The notes: generated by a model from the sequence alone, not told the origin. A DNA stretch of 26,883 nucleotides from RGIG6291 sp964602275 (GCA_964602275.1 CAZRQF010000012.1:1-26883), one strand, 5' to 3'; positions 1 through 9,322 are shown, numbered from the stretch's first letter. Made by a program: numbers and translations.

Positions 1-4
1 TGTA

Positions 5-30
5 TTAACAAATTTTAAGTAATTTGTTAA
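5..30. repeat. Perfect 10-bp inverted repeat
   Basis: TTAACAAATT and AATTTGTTAA flank a 6-base spacer (15-20). The repeat lies beyond the terminator of the leftmost gene, so it may belong to a gene outside the window, as an operator or a weak hairpin. No U-tract follows it, so it does not look like a terminator. It is purely AT-rich apart from one C-G pair per arm, so chance cannot be excluded. Confidence 0.3.
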
Positions 31-68
31 ATAATTGTAAAATGAGCTTATTTTAAGGCTTTTACATA

Positions 69-106
69 AAAAAACAGTATGAAATTTTACATTCATACTG
101 TTTTTT
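69..106 (-). terminator. Intrinsic terminator of the pnp-linked gene block
   Basis: A 15-bp perfect stem (69-83 with 92-106; core ACAGTATGAA / TTCATACTGT) with an 8-base loop starts 3 bases beyond the stop codon at 110. Leftward transcripts end the stem in a run of U. The A-run on the other side makes it potentially bidirectional. It closes the leftward transcription unit. Confidence 0.88.
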
Positions 107-109
107 ATT

Positions 110-1027
110 TTAACTTGCATATTCATTATCAGAAAAATCTATATTTACCCTCGAGGTATATTCTTTTTCATTTACTTTACATTCAAGGTTCATATATGTT
201 GGTCTTAATATTTCTGTTCCTTTTATGTCAAATACAAGAGTTACTTTTTTAGTTTCCTTTGGTTTTATTATAAACTCATCAGTTGGCGAAGAAAGCTCAT
301 AAGGAAGTAATGTACCTCTAAAATTAGATTCAACATTTGAACCTACTAGTGAAATTTTCATAGAATTGTTAGTTGTATTTTTCATAGAAACAATAAATTC
401 TAATGTATCTGTACATTTTATTTCGTACAATATTTCACAATTTATAGAAGCTACCGAAAACGGTTGCAACCTTTCTTCTCCTGAGATTATATCAGTTCTA
501 AATGTAAGCTCATAATCAGAAAAATCATTTATAGGAAGTATTTTTAATCTAAAAGATATATCGCCTGCCTTAGATGTAATAGCACATTCATATCCATGAT
601 ATTTGGCATCATAAAATTCACAAATATAATCAGTTTCATCAAGCAATGTTATATCTAAAAATTTTTTAAAAGCATCTTCGTCTATAAATTGACTTTCGGT
701 GTATGCCAAACTAAGTTTGGCATACAATCCCGAATAATCTCTTTTGTTTAATTTTTCAAGCACTTCGTCTATCATAAAAGTAAGACTTTTCTTTTGGTCA
801 ACTGTTATCGCCTCAGAATACTTATTTTCCATATAGACTGGATATTTATCTACAATTTCTTGATCTTCTTTAGAAACTTTATTATCTTTTGTGCTACTAT
901 CTGTTATAACATCAATACCATTTGAAGATCTATTTAAGTTTAACCCATCGATTAATAACGATGTCATAAGCACAAGTAATAAAATTGCTACAATGATTAT
1001 AATTATTAATATGTTTTTATTTTTCAT
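110..1027 (-). CDS. Membrane-anchored protein with NTF2-like and Ig-like regions, function unknown
   Basis: I do not recognise a named family. The 305-residue product has a short basic N-terminus, one hydrophobic segment at about residues 6-27, and a long extracellular part. That part starts with a helix-rich stretch around a Asp-Tyr-Ser-Gly-Leu-Tyr motif, typical of NTF2-like folds, followed by a beta-rich C-terminal third resembling an Ig-like domain. I chose the ATG at 1027 because GAGGGTGA lies 5 bases upstream of it; the ATG at 1051 would add 8 residues, lacks its own site and overlaps the upstream stop codon. It is the last gene after the giant M23 protein and is followed by a strong terminator. 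The product of 9434-10240 has the same architecture and may be a distant paralogue. Confidence is high that it is a gene, low on role. Confidence 0.8.
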   Translation of the reverse strand: MKNKNILIIIIIVAILLLVLMTSLLIDGLNLNRSSNGIDVITDSSTKDNKVSKEDQEIVDKYPVYMENKYSEAITVDQKKSLTFMIDEVLEKLNKRDYSGLYAKLSLAYTESQFIDEDAFKKFLDITLLDETDYICEFYDAKYHGYECAITSKAGDISFRLKILPINDFSDYELTFRTDIISGEERLQPFSVASINCEILYEIKCTDTLEFIVSMKNTTNNSMKISLVGSNVESNFRGTLLPYELSSPTDEFIIKPKETKKVTLVFDIKGTEILRPTYMNLECKVNEKEYTSRVNIDFSDNEYAS

Positions 1028-1043
1028 TTGTTCACCCTCAATA

Positions 1044-4000
1044 CTAATCATTTTCTGTGTCTTTTAATATATGACCACCATTTTTACGAACTTCTCTCAT
1101 AAATTCTTTATCAAAATATTGCGGTAAAGCAATTACATCATCGCCACTATAATTTGAGCCGCCCATTTTTCCACTAGCTGCAATAATTTTATCTAAGTTT
1201 GCTTGTTCGTCTACTTCATCAGCTGTATGTAATTGATCAGCCGTTGTCATTACCATAGTTGGCACATAATTTTGGATTTTAATTTTTCCATCTTCGACTT
1301 CAACTTGATTAATTGTGCCATTTTGGTTGTCTGGTCTTTTATACTCTATTCCCGTTGAAAGAGCAGTAGTATCTACATATTCACCATACGGGAAAATCGT
1401 TCTTATAAGCGACATGTAGTCACTTGATATTTCATAAGCATTTTCAGCTGCTTTTTCTTCGTAATAAAATGGTGTGAAAAATGGATATAAGTATGGAATA
1501 GGGTATCTTGCTGTTTGATAATCTATTGTTAATTCATGGTGAGTATGATATCCGCCACTATTTCCAGTAGTTCCCTCATAGCCAAGTATTGTACCTGCAC
1601 CAACATATTCGCCAATTTGTACTTCTGGCCAACGCTTCATGTGCACATATCCACTTCTTACTTTTCCACCCTCAACATGCTCTATAACTACTTTAAATCC
1701 TGGTCTAAATCCACCATCAACATCAACTACAATTCCTGGTGCATCAGCTACAACTGGTGTATTTAACATTTCTTTTTCTAAAGTTTCTTTCAAAACTTTC
1801 TCTGCCTTTTCGCCATCTTTATAAGCTTTAGTTAATCTATATAGTTCATAGCCATATACCGCAGAAGTTGTTCCGCCAAATGTGACATCAGTGCCATCTA
1901 AATTTATCGTAATTGGCAAATTTATATAACTGCCTGAATTTGTCGCACCTGAAATATTTCCTGAATCATCATGTGCGCTAGATATACTTGCTTCTCCTTC
2001 CGGATCTGCATTACCAACAATATCAACCTTGTTTCCATATCCATCAGTTAAAATTACTTTTCCGTTTTTGTATTCTGCTTTTATATTCGCTTCGCCATTA
2101 CTAAAGGCGTTTCTATAAATTCTTCCTGCATGATCTCTGCCATATAAGTCTAATCCCGAGTGAACACCAGGTCCTGTATAATTTCCCCAATATTGTATTT
2201 TACTATTTCCTTTAGCCGTTGCGTTTCCTTCAAAAACATATAACGATTTTCCAAGATATCCGCCGAGTGGCCACATTGCATAAACATTGTGTATTGTTTC
2301 ACCGCTTGTATTAGTATCTTCACATTCTTCATATTTTTCATAATCTACAATTTGCCATGTTTTTACATTTCGTTTGTTTCGCATTGTCAAGTTTTCTTCA
2401 TATTTGATAGAGTCTTCTCCTTTTGTCGCAAGAAGTCTTTCAAACCAATATGCTTTATCTGTAACAGACTCGTCAAAATATAAAATTTCATCAGGCATGT
2501 ACATGTATGTATATGAATCTTCGTGAACATATGAAATGCCATTTGAATCTTTTTCAACTTTAGATTTTTGAAGTAAAGAGTAAATATCTCGCATATATGT
2601 ATATGCTGCAAATACGCCTTGCTCGCCTGCTGCTTCCCATTCTGCAACCATTGCTAAAACATCGCTTTCTCTTACCTTAGCAAAATGTTTTGCATAAAAT
2701 TCTGTTCTCCATTTTCTATCAACAGAAACATTTATACCACATAAGCCTCCGCCTGCATTAGTTCTAGGAATTAATTGGAAATATCCTCCATTTTCTGCTG
2801 CACAGTCTGGATCGAAATTACCCATTATTTCAAGTTCATTTGTCATTGTTTTTACACTAGACCAAGTACATGCGTATCTTGGCAAATACATTGCCATAGA
2901 CCTTTGTTTTACTACTTGATTTATTGTTGTAACTCTTTCTTCAACGGGATATATTACAACTTTATTTTCTTCATCTACTTCCACAAAGGCGTTATTGCAT
3001 GTAAAAGCAGTAACAGTTTTTGGTTCTCCTGCCACATCATTTTCATCAACATGAGTCCATGTTATTTTATGAGATGAACAATAAGAAGCAAAAATACTAT
3101 CAATTTCATCTTCAAGTCTAGCATTTATTTGAGCTACAATCGCATGAACTTCTTCTGGAGTTTTGCCTTTTACATTTATATATGAGCGTTCTACCAACTC
3201 TGCTTCTCCTGGTGTTGTATAAAAACCTGGTAATAAGCCACTATCAAAAGTTGGAGCTGCATTGCTAGGTGGTGTTAGTGCTTCTTCTGTAAATTCACCA
3301 TTTTCATCTTTTTGGTCTTTAACTACAGCTAAACCACCGTTATATATTTCAATCGAAGATGTAATAAGATCACTAATATCTATATTTTTTAACTTTTCTT
3401 CCATATCATTTTGTATTTGTTTTCTTACAAAATCGCCAGTTTCGTCTGTATACAAAACAAAATTTCCATCTTCGTCTTTATAGTAACCAGAGTAATAACC
3501 GTTTTTATTTAAAGTTAATTTAGGAGTCCCGTTTTTTAGCGGCCAAGCTTCAAATGCATCAGTTACAACAAAGCGTGTTCTTTTTTCTCTATCCGCTTCA
3601 CTATTTTCTTCTTCCCAATCTCCAAGGTTGGTCATTTGAGTATCATATCTATCAAATTTCATAAACGAAACAAGATTTGTAAGACCTGCTAAATCTTCGA
3701 TTTCTCTGCCATCTACCCTGTATAAATATTTAACTCCATCTTCTATTATAACAATCGCTGTAGATTTAAGAGTTACATCTGAAGTAATTTTATTCCCAGT
3801 TGAATCAACAGATTCTCTTGAATCCGTTTCTACCCTTGCAAACATTACATGAATTTGTGGCACAAAACAATCAATAAAATTTGTATCATATGGATTTTGG
3901 TGTTCTTGCTCTTTTAATGCATATTCATAACACGCATCGGTTCCATACTCATGCCCATACTTTGCTTTATGAGTTGTTCCATTTGGATTTTGGGCATGAT

Positions 4001-5882
4001 GATGTTCTTCATTTGCAAATTTAACGCAGTTTATTACATATCTTGTTGCATCTTCGTCAGTTTTATATATTGTATATGTGTCGTTTTTTTCGTCAAGCTC
4101 TACAAGTTCTTTTAAACTTGGAGTACCAATTCTTGATTTAAAATCACTTATTGCTTTTTGATACTGCTCTTCGTTCATAAACTCGCTCATAATTTCAGTA
4201 TGGTGAGTAATCGCTAAATCTAAGTCGTCTACAATATCATCTTTTAAAGTGCCATCAAAAGTTTGTTTATACGCTTTTAAAAGTGTTTCTTGCTCTTCAA
4301 TGCCTGGCGTAGTTGGTTCAGTGCTTGGCACAGATGGTGCTGTAACAGTTGTGTTAGAATATTCTCTACTATCATAATCTGTATTATATTTCTGATAAAG
4401 TAGTTCCGTTGCCACATCGTCTGATACTTTGTTTCCTTGTATTTTATATGCATAATTTTCCAATACGCTCTCAGACGATAAATCACTTCTATTAAACATA
4501 TTTTTCATAACTACTTTTTCAGTAGTACTATTTGTAGTTTTTACATCTTTTACAAGAAGCCAATTGTCAATAGGCTCTGTTTCACCAGCTAAACAAGCTT
4601 CGTTATATATTTTCTTTATCTCTTCTAATATTAACTCAACCGTTTTTGAATCGCCATCAGTTGTAGTTTCGTCTTGTTTTAACATATACCACGAACTTAA
4701 TAGCACAGCTTTTGGCATAAATCTATCTGCTAAAACTTTTACTGGTATCTTATATGTAACTGTTCCGTCATCTTTACTTTCGTAAAAAATGCCTTCGCTA
4801 TATTCTTTATTTATATCTATTGGTCCTGAGCTACCAGGTACTACTTCTTTGTATAAAGCTTCATTATTAGCATTTAATGTTGCATTTGCCATAAGTGGTT
4901 TTATATAATCTCTAATATATTCATAAGTAAATCCGCTAGTAGAAGAACCAGCAGGTAAATCACCATTAGTTATACCAAAATCATGTGCATCGGTATTGCC
5001 TTTACCTTTACCTGCTCTTAATACACTTGAATAATCTTTTACATATTGGTCAGAAGACATTGATTTATCTACAAAACTGTATGTATATCTATTTACTGGT
5101 CTACTTATTATTAGATATGGTACAAGAGAAGTTTCACCTGTTGTATCACTTTTTACAGACATATAAACAAGCTCATTTTTAGACATTTCGTTATCTGGAG
5201 TAGCACTATCTAATTGTGCCATAAGTTGATCTGTAAGTTTTTCAATATAACTATTTCTAACATTATCTGGAATGCTTACACCACTATTTGCTAACGCCTT
5301 TTCAACATTTGCTCTAACCTGAGATTCTGTTGCATCTTTGCTAGTTGCATTTTTAGCTTCATCCCTTGCAATTTTTATTTTTCCATAATCTGCTTTTGCG
5401 GTTGAAGCTTGTCCGGTTTCTGCTAATTTTGCTAACTTGTCATCAGTTACAAAAGATTCTGCACATAACTTTGCCCATTCTTCCTCGGTTAGCAAAGCTG
5501 GATCATACTCTGCTTTATCTGTTAGCACCGGTGTATATGTACCCGCTTCTTCTATATTTCTAGCTAAATCCATAAGCACTGCATATTCATATGCATAATA
5601 TTCTTGCAATTCGTCAGCTGGCATTACTACATCATATCCGCTTTCTATTAATTGTGAAAGTTGCTCGTATTCTGATGAGGTACTTAATCCGGCATCATCA
5701 ATTCCAAGTAAACCAGCTATTGCATTTGCTAATATATTTATAATTAAGTATAATGCGACAAGTGCTAACACAGCTATTGCGAGCCACATACAAACTTGAC
5801 CTAAAACAGTTGGAATAAACTTTATAAATCTAATTATTTTCGCCACAAAATTTTTAACGCTATCAACAGCTTTTCCAAACAA
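1044..5882 (-). CDS. Giant single-pass membrane protein with extracellular M23 peptidase domain
   Basis: About 1612 residues. Residues 34-66 are strongly hydrophobic and follow a basic, amphipathic N-terminus, so nearly all of the chain is probably outside the membrane. Counted from a GTG at 5891, the C-terminal part carries a complete M23 (LytM-type) set: His1244 and Asp1248 (VHSGLDL), His1417 (GYVHM), and His1449/His1451 (YHTHHEL). This implies a zinc endopeptidase cutting peptidoglycan cross-links. About 200 residues separate Asp1248 from the HxH motif, against roughly 77 in LytM, so the domain has a large insertion rich in Gly, Asn and Ser. The preceding ~1100 residues match nothing I recognise. 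The start is uncertain: AGAAGGTG is correctly spaced (about 8 bases) for a TTG at 5882, whereas the GTG at 5891 lies inside that site. It sits 28 bases after the ATPase-Asp23 gene. I see no conjugation or phage neighbours. Confidence 0.85.
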   Translation of the reverse strand: MFGKAVDSVKNFVAKIIRFIKFIPTVLGQVCMWLAIAVLALVALYLIINILANAIAGLLGIDDAGLSTSSEYEQLSQLIESGYDVVMPADELQEYYAYEYAVLMDLARNIEEAGTYTPVLTDKAEYDPALLTEEEWAKLCAESFVTDDKLAKLAETGQASTAKADYGKIKIARDEAKNATSKDATESQVRANVEKALANSGVSIPDNVRNSYIEKLTDQLMAQLDSATPDNEMSKNELVYMSVKSDTTGETSLVPYLIISRPVNRYTYSFVDKSMSSDQYVKDYSSVLRAGKGKGNTDAHDFGITNGDLPAGSSTSGFTYEYIRDYIKPLMANATLNANNEALYKEVVPGSSGPIDINKEYSEGIFYESKDDGTVTYKIPVKVLADRFMPKAVLLSSWYMLKQDETTTDGDSKTVELILEEIKKIYNEACLAGETEPIDNWLLVKDVKTTNSTTEKVVMKNMFNRSDLSSESVLENYAYKIQGNKVSDDVATELLYQKYNTDYDSREYSNTTVTAPSVPSTEPTTPGIEEQETLLKAYKQTFDGTLKDDIVDDLDLAITHHTEIMSEFMNEEQYQKAISDFKSRIGTPSLKELVELDEKNDTYTIYKTDEDATRYVINCVKFANEEHHHAQNPNGTTHKAKYGHEYGTDACYEYALKEQEHQNPYDTNFIDCFVPQIHVMFARVETDSRESVDSTGNKITSDVTLKSTAIVIIEDGVKYLYRVDGREIEDLAGLTNLVSFMKFDRYDTQMTNLGDWEEENSEADREKRTRFVVTDAFEAWPLKNGTPKLTLNKNGYYSGYYKDEDGNFVLYTDETGDFVRKQIQNDMEEKLKNIDISDLITSSIEIYNGGLAVVKDQKDENGEFTEEALTPPSNAAPTFDSGLLPGFYTTPGEAELVERSYINVKGKTPEEVHAIVAQINARLEDEIDSIFASYCSSHKITWTHVDENDVAGEPKTVTAFTCNNAFVEVDEENKVVIYPVEERVTTINQVVKQRSMAMYLPRYACTWSSVKTMTNELEIMGNFDPDCAAENGGYFQLIPRTNAGGGLCGINVSVDRKWRTEFYAKHFAKVRESDVLAMVAEWEAAGEQGVFAAYTYMRDIYSLLQKSKVEKDSNGISYVHEDSYTYMYMPDEILYFDESVTDKAYWFERLLATKGEDSIKYEENLTMRNKRNVKTWQIVDYEKYEECEDTNTSGETIHNVYAMWPLGGYLGKSLYVFEGNATAKGNSKIQYWGNYTGPGVHSGLDLYGRDHAGRIYRNAFSNGEANIKAEYKNGKVILTDGYGNKVDIVGNADPEGEASISSAHDDSGNISGATNSGSYINLPITINLDGTDVTFGGTTSAVYGYELYRLTKAYKDGEKAEKVLKETLEKEMLNTPVVADAPGIVVDVDGGFRPGFKVVIEHVEGGKVRSGYVHMKRWPEVQIGEYVGAGTILGYEGTTGNSGGYHTHHELTIDYQTARYPIPYLYPFFTPFYYEEKAAENAYEISSDYMSLIRTIFPYGEYVDTTALSTGIEYKRPDNQNGTINQVEVEDGKIKIQNYVPTMVMTTADQLHTADEVDEQANLDKIIAASGKMGGSNYSGDDVIALPQYFDKEFMREVRKNGGHILKDTEND

Positions 5883-5910
5883 ATTTAACACCTTCTTTCA
5901 CAAGTAACCA

Positions 5911-6732
5911 TCACTTATTTTTCACATGTAATCCTTTTGCAAGTATTTGAATATCCACAACATTCATTGCAGTTAATCTATCTATTTCTTTTTTTACTTT
6001 AATTTTTAATTCGCCTAATATTTCTTTTAAATTGTAACCGTATTCTAAAATAACATCTATATAAAGAAAAACCCCGTTCGAACCATTATCAACTTTTATT
6101 CTTTGCGTTTTGTATATCCCCTCTACACTAGATGCAATGTATTCTACAATACTTCGTATTACATTATCTGATATAACATAGTTTCCAAGATAACTAAAAG
6201 TTGGGCGGATTAATGATTTTTCTGTCATAAATGGGGTAGTTCCTTTGCCCTTCCATTTAAATATTTGCAAAGGATCTACTAGATAACCCGAAAAATCTTT
6301 TTTTATTTCAAATGTGGGAACTGGTATAACATGCTTTCCCTCAGCAAGTCTTGCACTACGAGCCGCGGCAATTTCTTCTGGAGTTGAAACATCTTCTATA
6401 TACACAGTTTCTTCTATTTCCGGAAGTCCGATATTTTTTACTATTTTTTCTACCATGTCATCTGAAGTTCCAAGTATTAAAATACTTTCTGGTTTTTCTT
6501 GTTCTATAACTTTTTTTACTTCTTCTACTTGTCCAGGCATAGAGTATAGAGCACGCTTTACCGATTCTATCTTTGTTTCTGCTTTTTTTGCAGAAGTACC
6601 AGCAATAACCTTATTTCCTTTTATAAGCAAAGCATCATCAATTATATATGATGTATTTTTTTGTTTAGCTACTAACTGTGCTCTATGGCTCTTTCCCGTA
6701 CCACTAGGTCCAACGAAAGCATATACTTTCAT
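5911..6732 (-). CDS. P-loop ATPase/kinase fused to an Asp23/Gls24-like domain
   Basis: 273 residues. The N-terminus has a textbook Walker A motif, GPSGTGKS at residues 8-15, and a hydrophobic-Asp-Asp segment (YIIDD) that could supply magnesium ligands. A Pro- and Lys-rich linker (HVIPVPTFEIKKDFSGY) follows near residue 140. From about residue 179 to the end the pattern matches the Asp23/Gls24 (DUF322) family: a short helix with SSVEGIY, a beta strand with FLYIDVILEYG, then a long helix ending in LTAMNV and a final VDIQIL strand. Asp23 proteins act in cell-envelope stress and membrane association in Gram-positives. No transmembrane segment is visible, so the protein should be cytosolic or peripheral. 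The ATG at 6732 has GAGGT 6 bases upstream. It lies 40 bases downstream of pnp and just before the giant M23 gene, suggesting a cytosolic partner or regulator of it; this is inference. Confidence 0.82.
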   Translation of the reverse strand: MKVYAFVGPSGTGKSHRAQLVAKQKNTSYIIDDALLIKGNKVIAGTSAKKAETKIESVKRALYSMPGQVEEVKKVIEQEKPESILILGTSDDMVEKIVKNIGLPEIEETVYIEDVSTPEEIAAARSARLAEGKHVIPVPTFEIKKDFSGYLVDPLQIFKWKGKGTTPFMTEKSLIRPTFSYLGNYVISDNVIRSIVEYIASSVEGIYKTQRIKVDNGSNGVFLYIDVILEYGYNLKEILGELKIKVKKEIDRLTAMNVVDIQILAKGLHVKNK

Positions 6733-6772
6733 ACATTTACCTCTCTGTCTAAAATAAAAATATACTTACAAC

Positions 6773-8866
6773 TTACTCTACTATACGCATCATGTTTACT
6801 CTGCCTTGGTCGTCTATTTCTATAACTTTTACTTTTACAGTATCTCCAATTTTTACAACATCTTCTACTTTTTCTACTCTTTCTTTAGCAAGTTTAGAAA
6901 TATGAATCATACCTTCTTTTCCAGGAACAACTTCAACAAAAGCTCCAAAATTCATTATTCTAACTACTTTACCCATATAAGTTTCACCAAGTTCAAGCTC
7001 CATTGTTATGTCTTTTATCATTTTTACAGCTTTATCTGCAGCTTCTGTATCTTCTGCTGCAATAAACACTCTGCCATCATCTTCTATGTCAATTTTTGCA
7101 CCTGTTTCTGCTATTATTTTATTTATTGTCTTTCCGCCAGAACCTATAACATCTTTTATCTTGTCTGGATTTATAGACATTGTTAAAATCTTAGGTGCAT
7201 ATTTTGATATTTCTTTTCTAGGCTCTGCAATTGCTTTTAACATTATATTATCTAAGATGTACATTCTTGCAGTTCTTGTTCTTTCAAATGCTTGTTTTAT
7301 GATGTCCATTGTTAAGCCGTCAATCTTTATATCAACTTGTATAGCTGTTATTCCATTTTTTGTTCCTGCAACTTTAAAGTCCATATCGCCAAAGAAATCT
7401 TCAATTCCTTGAATATCTGTTAGCATTACATATCTATTTCTATCATTGTCATCTGTTACAAGTCCTGTTGAAATTCCTGCAACAGGTTCTTTTATTGGAA
7501 CACCTGCAGCCATAAGTGATAATGTGCTTCCACAAATACTTCCTTGAGAAGTTGAACCATTTGAAGATAATACTTCTGAAACAACTCTTATAGTATATGG
7601 AAATTCTTCTTGTGATGGTATTACTGGTACTAATGCTCTTTCAGCTAATGCACCATGACCAATTTCTCTTCTTCCTGGTCCTCTTGATGGTCTTGCTTCA
7701 CCAACACTATATGGTGGGAAATTATAATGATGTATATATCTCTTGCTTGTTTCTTCGTCCAATCCATCTAATTCTTGTTCGTCTGCAACTGTACCAAGCG
7801 TTACAACTGATAATACTTGTGTTTGACCTCTTGAAAATAGTGCACTACCATGAGTTCTTGGTAAAATATCTACTTCAGCAGACAAAGGTCTAATTTCATC
7901 GATTGCTCTACCATCAACACGCTTTTGCTCTTCAAGAATCATGTATCTAACAGTCTTCTTTTCTAGTTTGTATATTGCATCAGCTAGTTTCATAGCCTTT
8001 GCATCAAATTCTTCTCCATATTTTTCTGTAAAATACTCTTCTATTTCTTTGTTTAAGTTTTCTAGATTTCTTTCTCTTTCTTCTTTGTCAGTTGCTTGTA
8101 ATGCATTATACATTTTGTCTTTTGCAAATGCAGAAAGCTCTTCATAAAAGTCATAATCAACATCTGCTGACTCATATGCAAATTTTTCTTTTCCTATTTC
8201 TTTTTGAATATTTTCGATAAATGTTGCTATTTTAGCAATCTCTTCATGTCCACGCTCTATTGCTTTAAGCATTAAATCTTCTGGGATTTGGTCAGCTCCA
8301 GCTTCAATCATTGAAACCTTTTCCTTAGTTCCAGCAACTGTTAAGTTTAATCTGTTTCTTTCTCTTTGCTCAAGTGTTGGATTTATAACGATTTCGCCAT
8401 CAACATAACCAACACTAACAGCAGCAGTTGGACCATTGAATGGAATATCTGATATGCTAAGTGCAGCTGATGTTCCTATTTGTGCTGCTACTTCTGGTGA
8501 GCAATCTGGGTCAACACATAAAACCATTGCATTAACGCATACATCATTTCTCAAATCTTTTGGGAACAATGGTCTAATTGGTCTATCAATAGCTCTACCT
8601 ACTAGTATTGCTTTATCTGCTGGTTTACCTTCTCTTTTTGTAAAACTACCTGGTATTCTACCAACTGAATATAATCTTTCTTCATAATCTACTGATAATG
8701 GGAAAAAGTCGATTCCCTCTCTTGGTGTTTTAGAAGCTGTAACATTTACTATTACAACCGTATCACCATATCTAACAAGTACGCTAGCATTTGCAAGTCC
8801 TGCCATTCTACCTGTTTCTAATGTTAATGTTCTTCCTGCTACTTCCATTGAATAAGTTTTTATCAT
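6773..8866 (-). CDS. pnp: Polyribonucleotide nucleotidyltransferase (PNPase)
   Basis: 697 residues, the normal PNPase length. The enzyme degrades RNA 3' to 5' using phosphate and releases nucleoside diphosphates; it works as a cytosolic trimer and in mRNA decay complexes. The order is standard: first RNase PH-like core (about 1-230), a helical linker, second RNase PH core with the FPPYSVGE and GRREIGHGALAERAL signatures and the MTDIQGIEDFFGDMDFKVAGT region bearing the catalytic Asp residues, a KH domain from about 565 (IGSGGKTINKI) and an S1 domain from about 627 to the end. AGAAGGAG lies 7 bases before the ATG. rpsO is immediately upstream, as in many bacteria, with a weak terminator and a long hairpin leader between them, which suggests post-transcriptional control of pnp. 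Confidence 0.98.
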   Translation of the reverse strand: MIKTYSMEVAGRTLTLETGRMAGLANASVLVRYGDTVVIVNVTASKTPREGIDFFPLSVDYEERLYSVGRIPGSFTKREGKPADKAILVGRAIDRPIRPLFPKDLRNDVCVNAMVLCVDPDCSPEVAAQIGTSAALSISDIPFNGPTAAVSVGYVDGEIVINPTLEQRERNRLNLTVAGTKEKVSMIEAGADQIPEDLMLKAIERGHEEIAKIATFIENIQKEIGKEKFAYESADVDYDFYEELSAFAKDKMYNALQATDKEERERNLENLNKEIEEYFTEKYGEEFDAKAMKLADAIYKLEKKTVRYMILEEQKRVDGRAIDEIRPLSAEVDILPRTHGSALFSRGQTQVLSVVTLGTVADEQELDGLDEETSKRYIHHYNFPPYSVGEARPSRGPGRREIGHGALAERALVPVIPSQEEFPYTIRVVSEVLSSNGSTSQGSICGSTLSLMAAGVPIKEPVAGISTGLVTDDNDRNRYVMLTDIQGIEDFFGDMDFKVAGTKNGITAIQVDIKIDGLTMDIIKQAFERTRTARMYILDNIMLKAIAEPRKEISKYAPKILTMSINPDKIKDVIGSGGKTINKIIAETGAKIDIEDDGRVFIAAEDTEAADKAVKMIKDITMELELGETYMGKVVRIMNFGAFVEVVPGKEGMIHISKLAKERVEKVEDVVKIGDTVKVKVIEIDDQGRVNMMRIVE

Positions 8867-8902
8867 ATTTTTTCTCCTTCTGGGCCTAGCCCTTAATATT
8901 TC

Positions 8903-8988
8903 ATCAAAAACTATTTTAGTAGCTGTAATCTCTATTTGCTAAACAAAGTAAACACAGATTACATCTACATTCATAAATAGTTTTTGAT
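8903..8988 (-). promoter_or_regulatory. Long hairpin in the pnp 5' leader
   Basis: Two nested helices lie between rpsO and pnp. The outer one is 14 bp and perfect (8903-8916 with 8975-8988, ATCAAAAACTATTT). The inner one is 13 positions with a single mismatch (8919-8931 with 8956-8968, around TGTAATCT / AGATTACA). The apical region 8932-8955 can form a further small hairpin. The whole 86-base element ends about 36 bases before the pnp ATG. In E. coli the pnp leader has a comparable long stem that RNase III cuts, after which PNPase represses its own mRNA. Shared position and form suggest the same logic here. Confidence 0.65.
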
Positions 8989-9001
8989 AATGATAATAAT
9001 T

Positions 9002-9029
9002 AAGGGGATAAAGTCAACTTTACCCCCTT
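9002..9029 (-). terminator. Weak rpsO terminator
   Basis: A 13-pair GC-rich stem (AAGGGGATAAAGT with ACTTTACCCCCTT) lies 4 bases past the rpsO stop. The single A-C mismatch on the plus strand becomes a G-U pair in leftward RNA, which fits a leftward role. The following tract is UUAAUUAUUAU rather than a pure U-run, so read-through into pnp is likely. Confidence 0.65.
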
Positions 9030-9033
9030 TTTA

Positions 9034-9288
9034 TTATTTTCTTAATCCTAATTTTTCAATTAGAGCACGGTATCTTTCGATATCGATTGTTTCCAAATAT
9101 TTAAGTAATCCTCTTCTTTGACCAACCATTTTGTATAATCCTCTTCTTGAGTGATTATCTTTTTTATGAGTTTTCAAATGCTCTGTTAATTGGTTAATTC
9201 TTTCAGTAAGTAAAGCAACTTGTACTTCTGGAGAACCAGTATCACCTTCATGTGTTTGGAAATTTGCTATAATTTCTTGTTTTGTCAT
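9034..9288 (-). CDS. rpsO: 30S ribosomal protein S15
   Basis: 84 residues plus initiator context typical of S15 (usual length 88-89). The protein binds 16S rRNA helices 20-22 early in 30S assembly and contacts 23S rRNA in bridge B4. Hallmarks seen are the N-terminal helix ending in GDTGSPEVQVALLTERI, the His-Lys-Lys-Asp motif followed by HSRRGL, and VGQRRGLLKYL. GGAGGTG lies about 8 bases upstream of the ATG at 9288. The gene has its own strong promoter and a folded leader, and is followed by a leaky terminator and pnp. Confidence 0.98.
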   Translation of the reverse strand: MTKQEIIANFQTHEGDTGSPEVQVALLTERINQLTEHLKTHKKDNHSRRGLYKMVGQRRGLLKYLETIDIERYRALIEKLGLRK

Positions 9289-9322
9289 AATTTAAAACAC
9301 CTCCTACTTTCTTATAAATCGC

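Noticed and set aside
1044..5882. A conjugative element or phage tail protein
   Set aside because: Large M23 proteins occur in such elements, but no mobility, relaxase, portal or tail gene is near, and flanking genes are core chromosomal ones.
8989..9020. A pnp promoter with TTGACT as -35
   Set aside because: TTGACT lies in the rpsO terminator loop, and no acceptable -10 is found 16-18 bases downstream.
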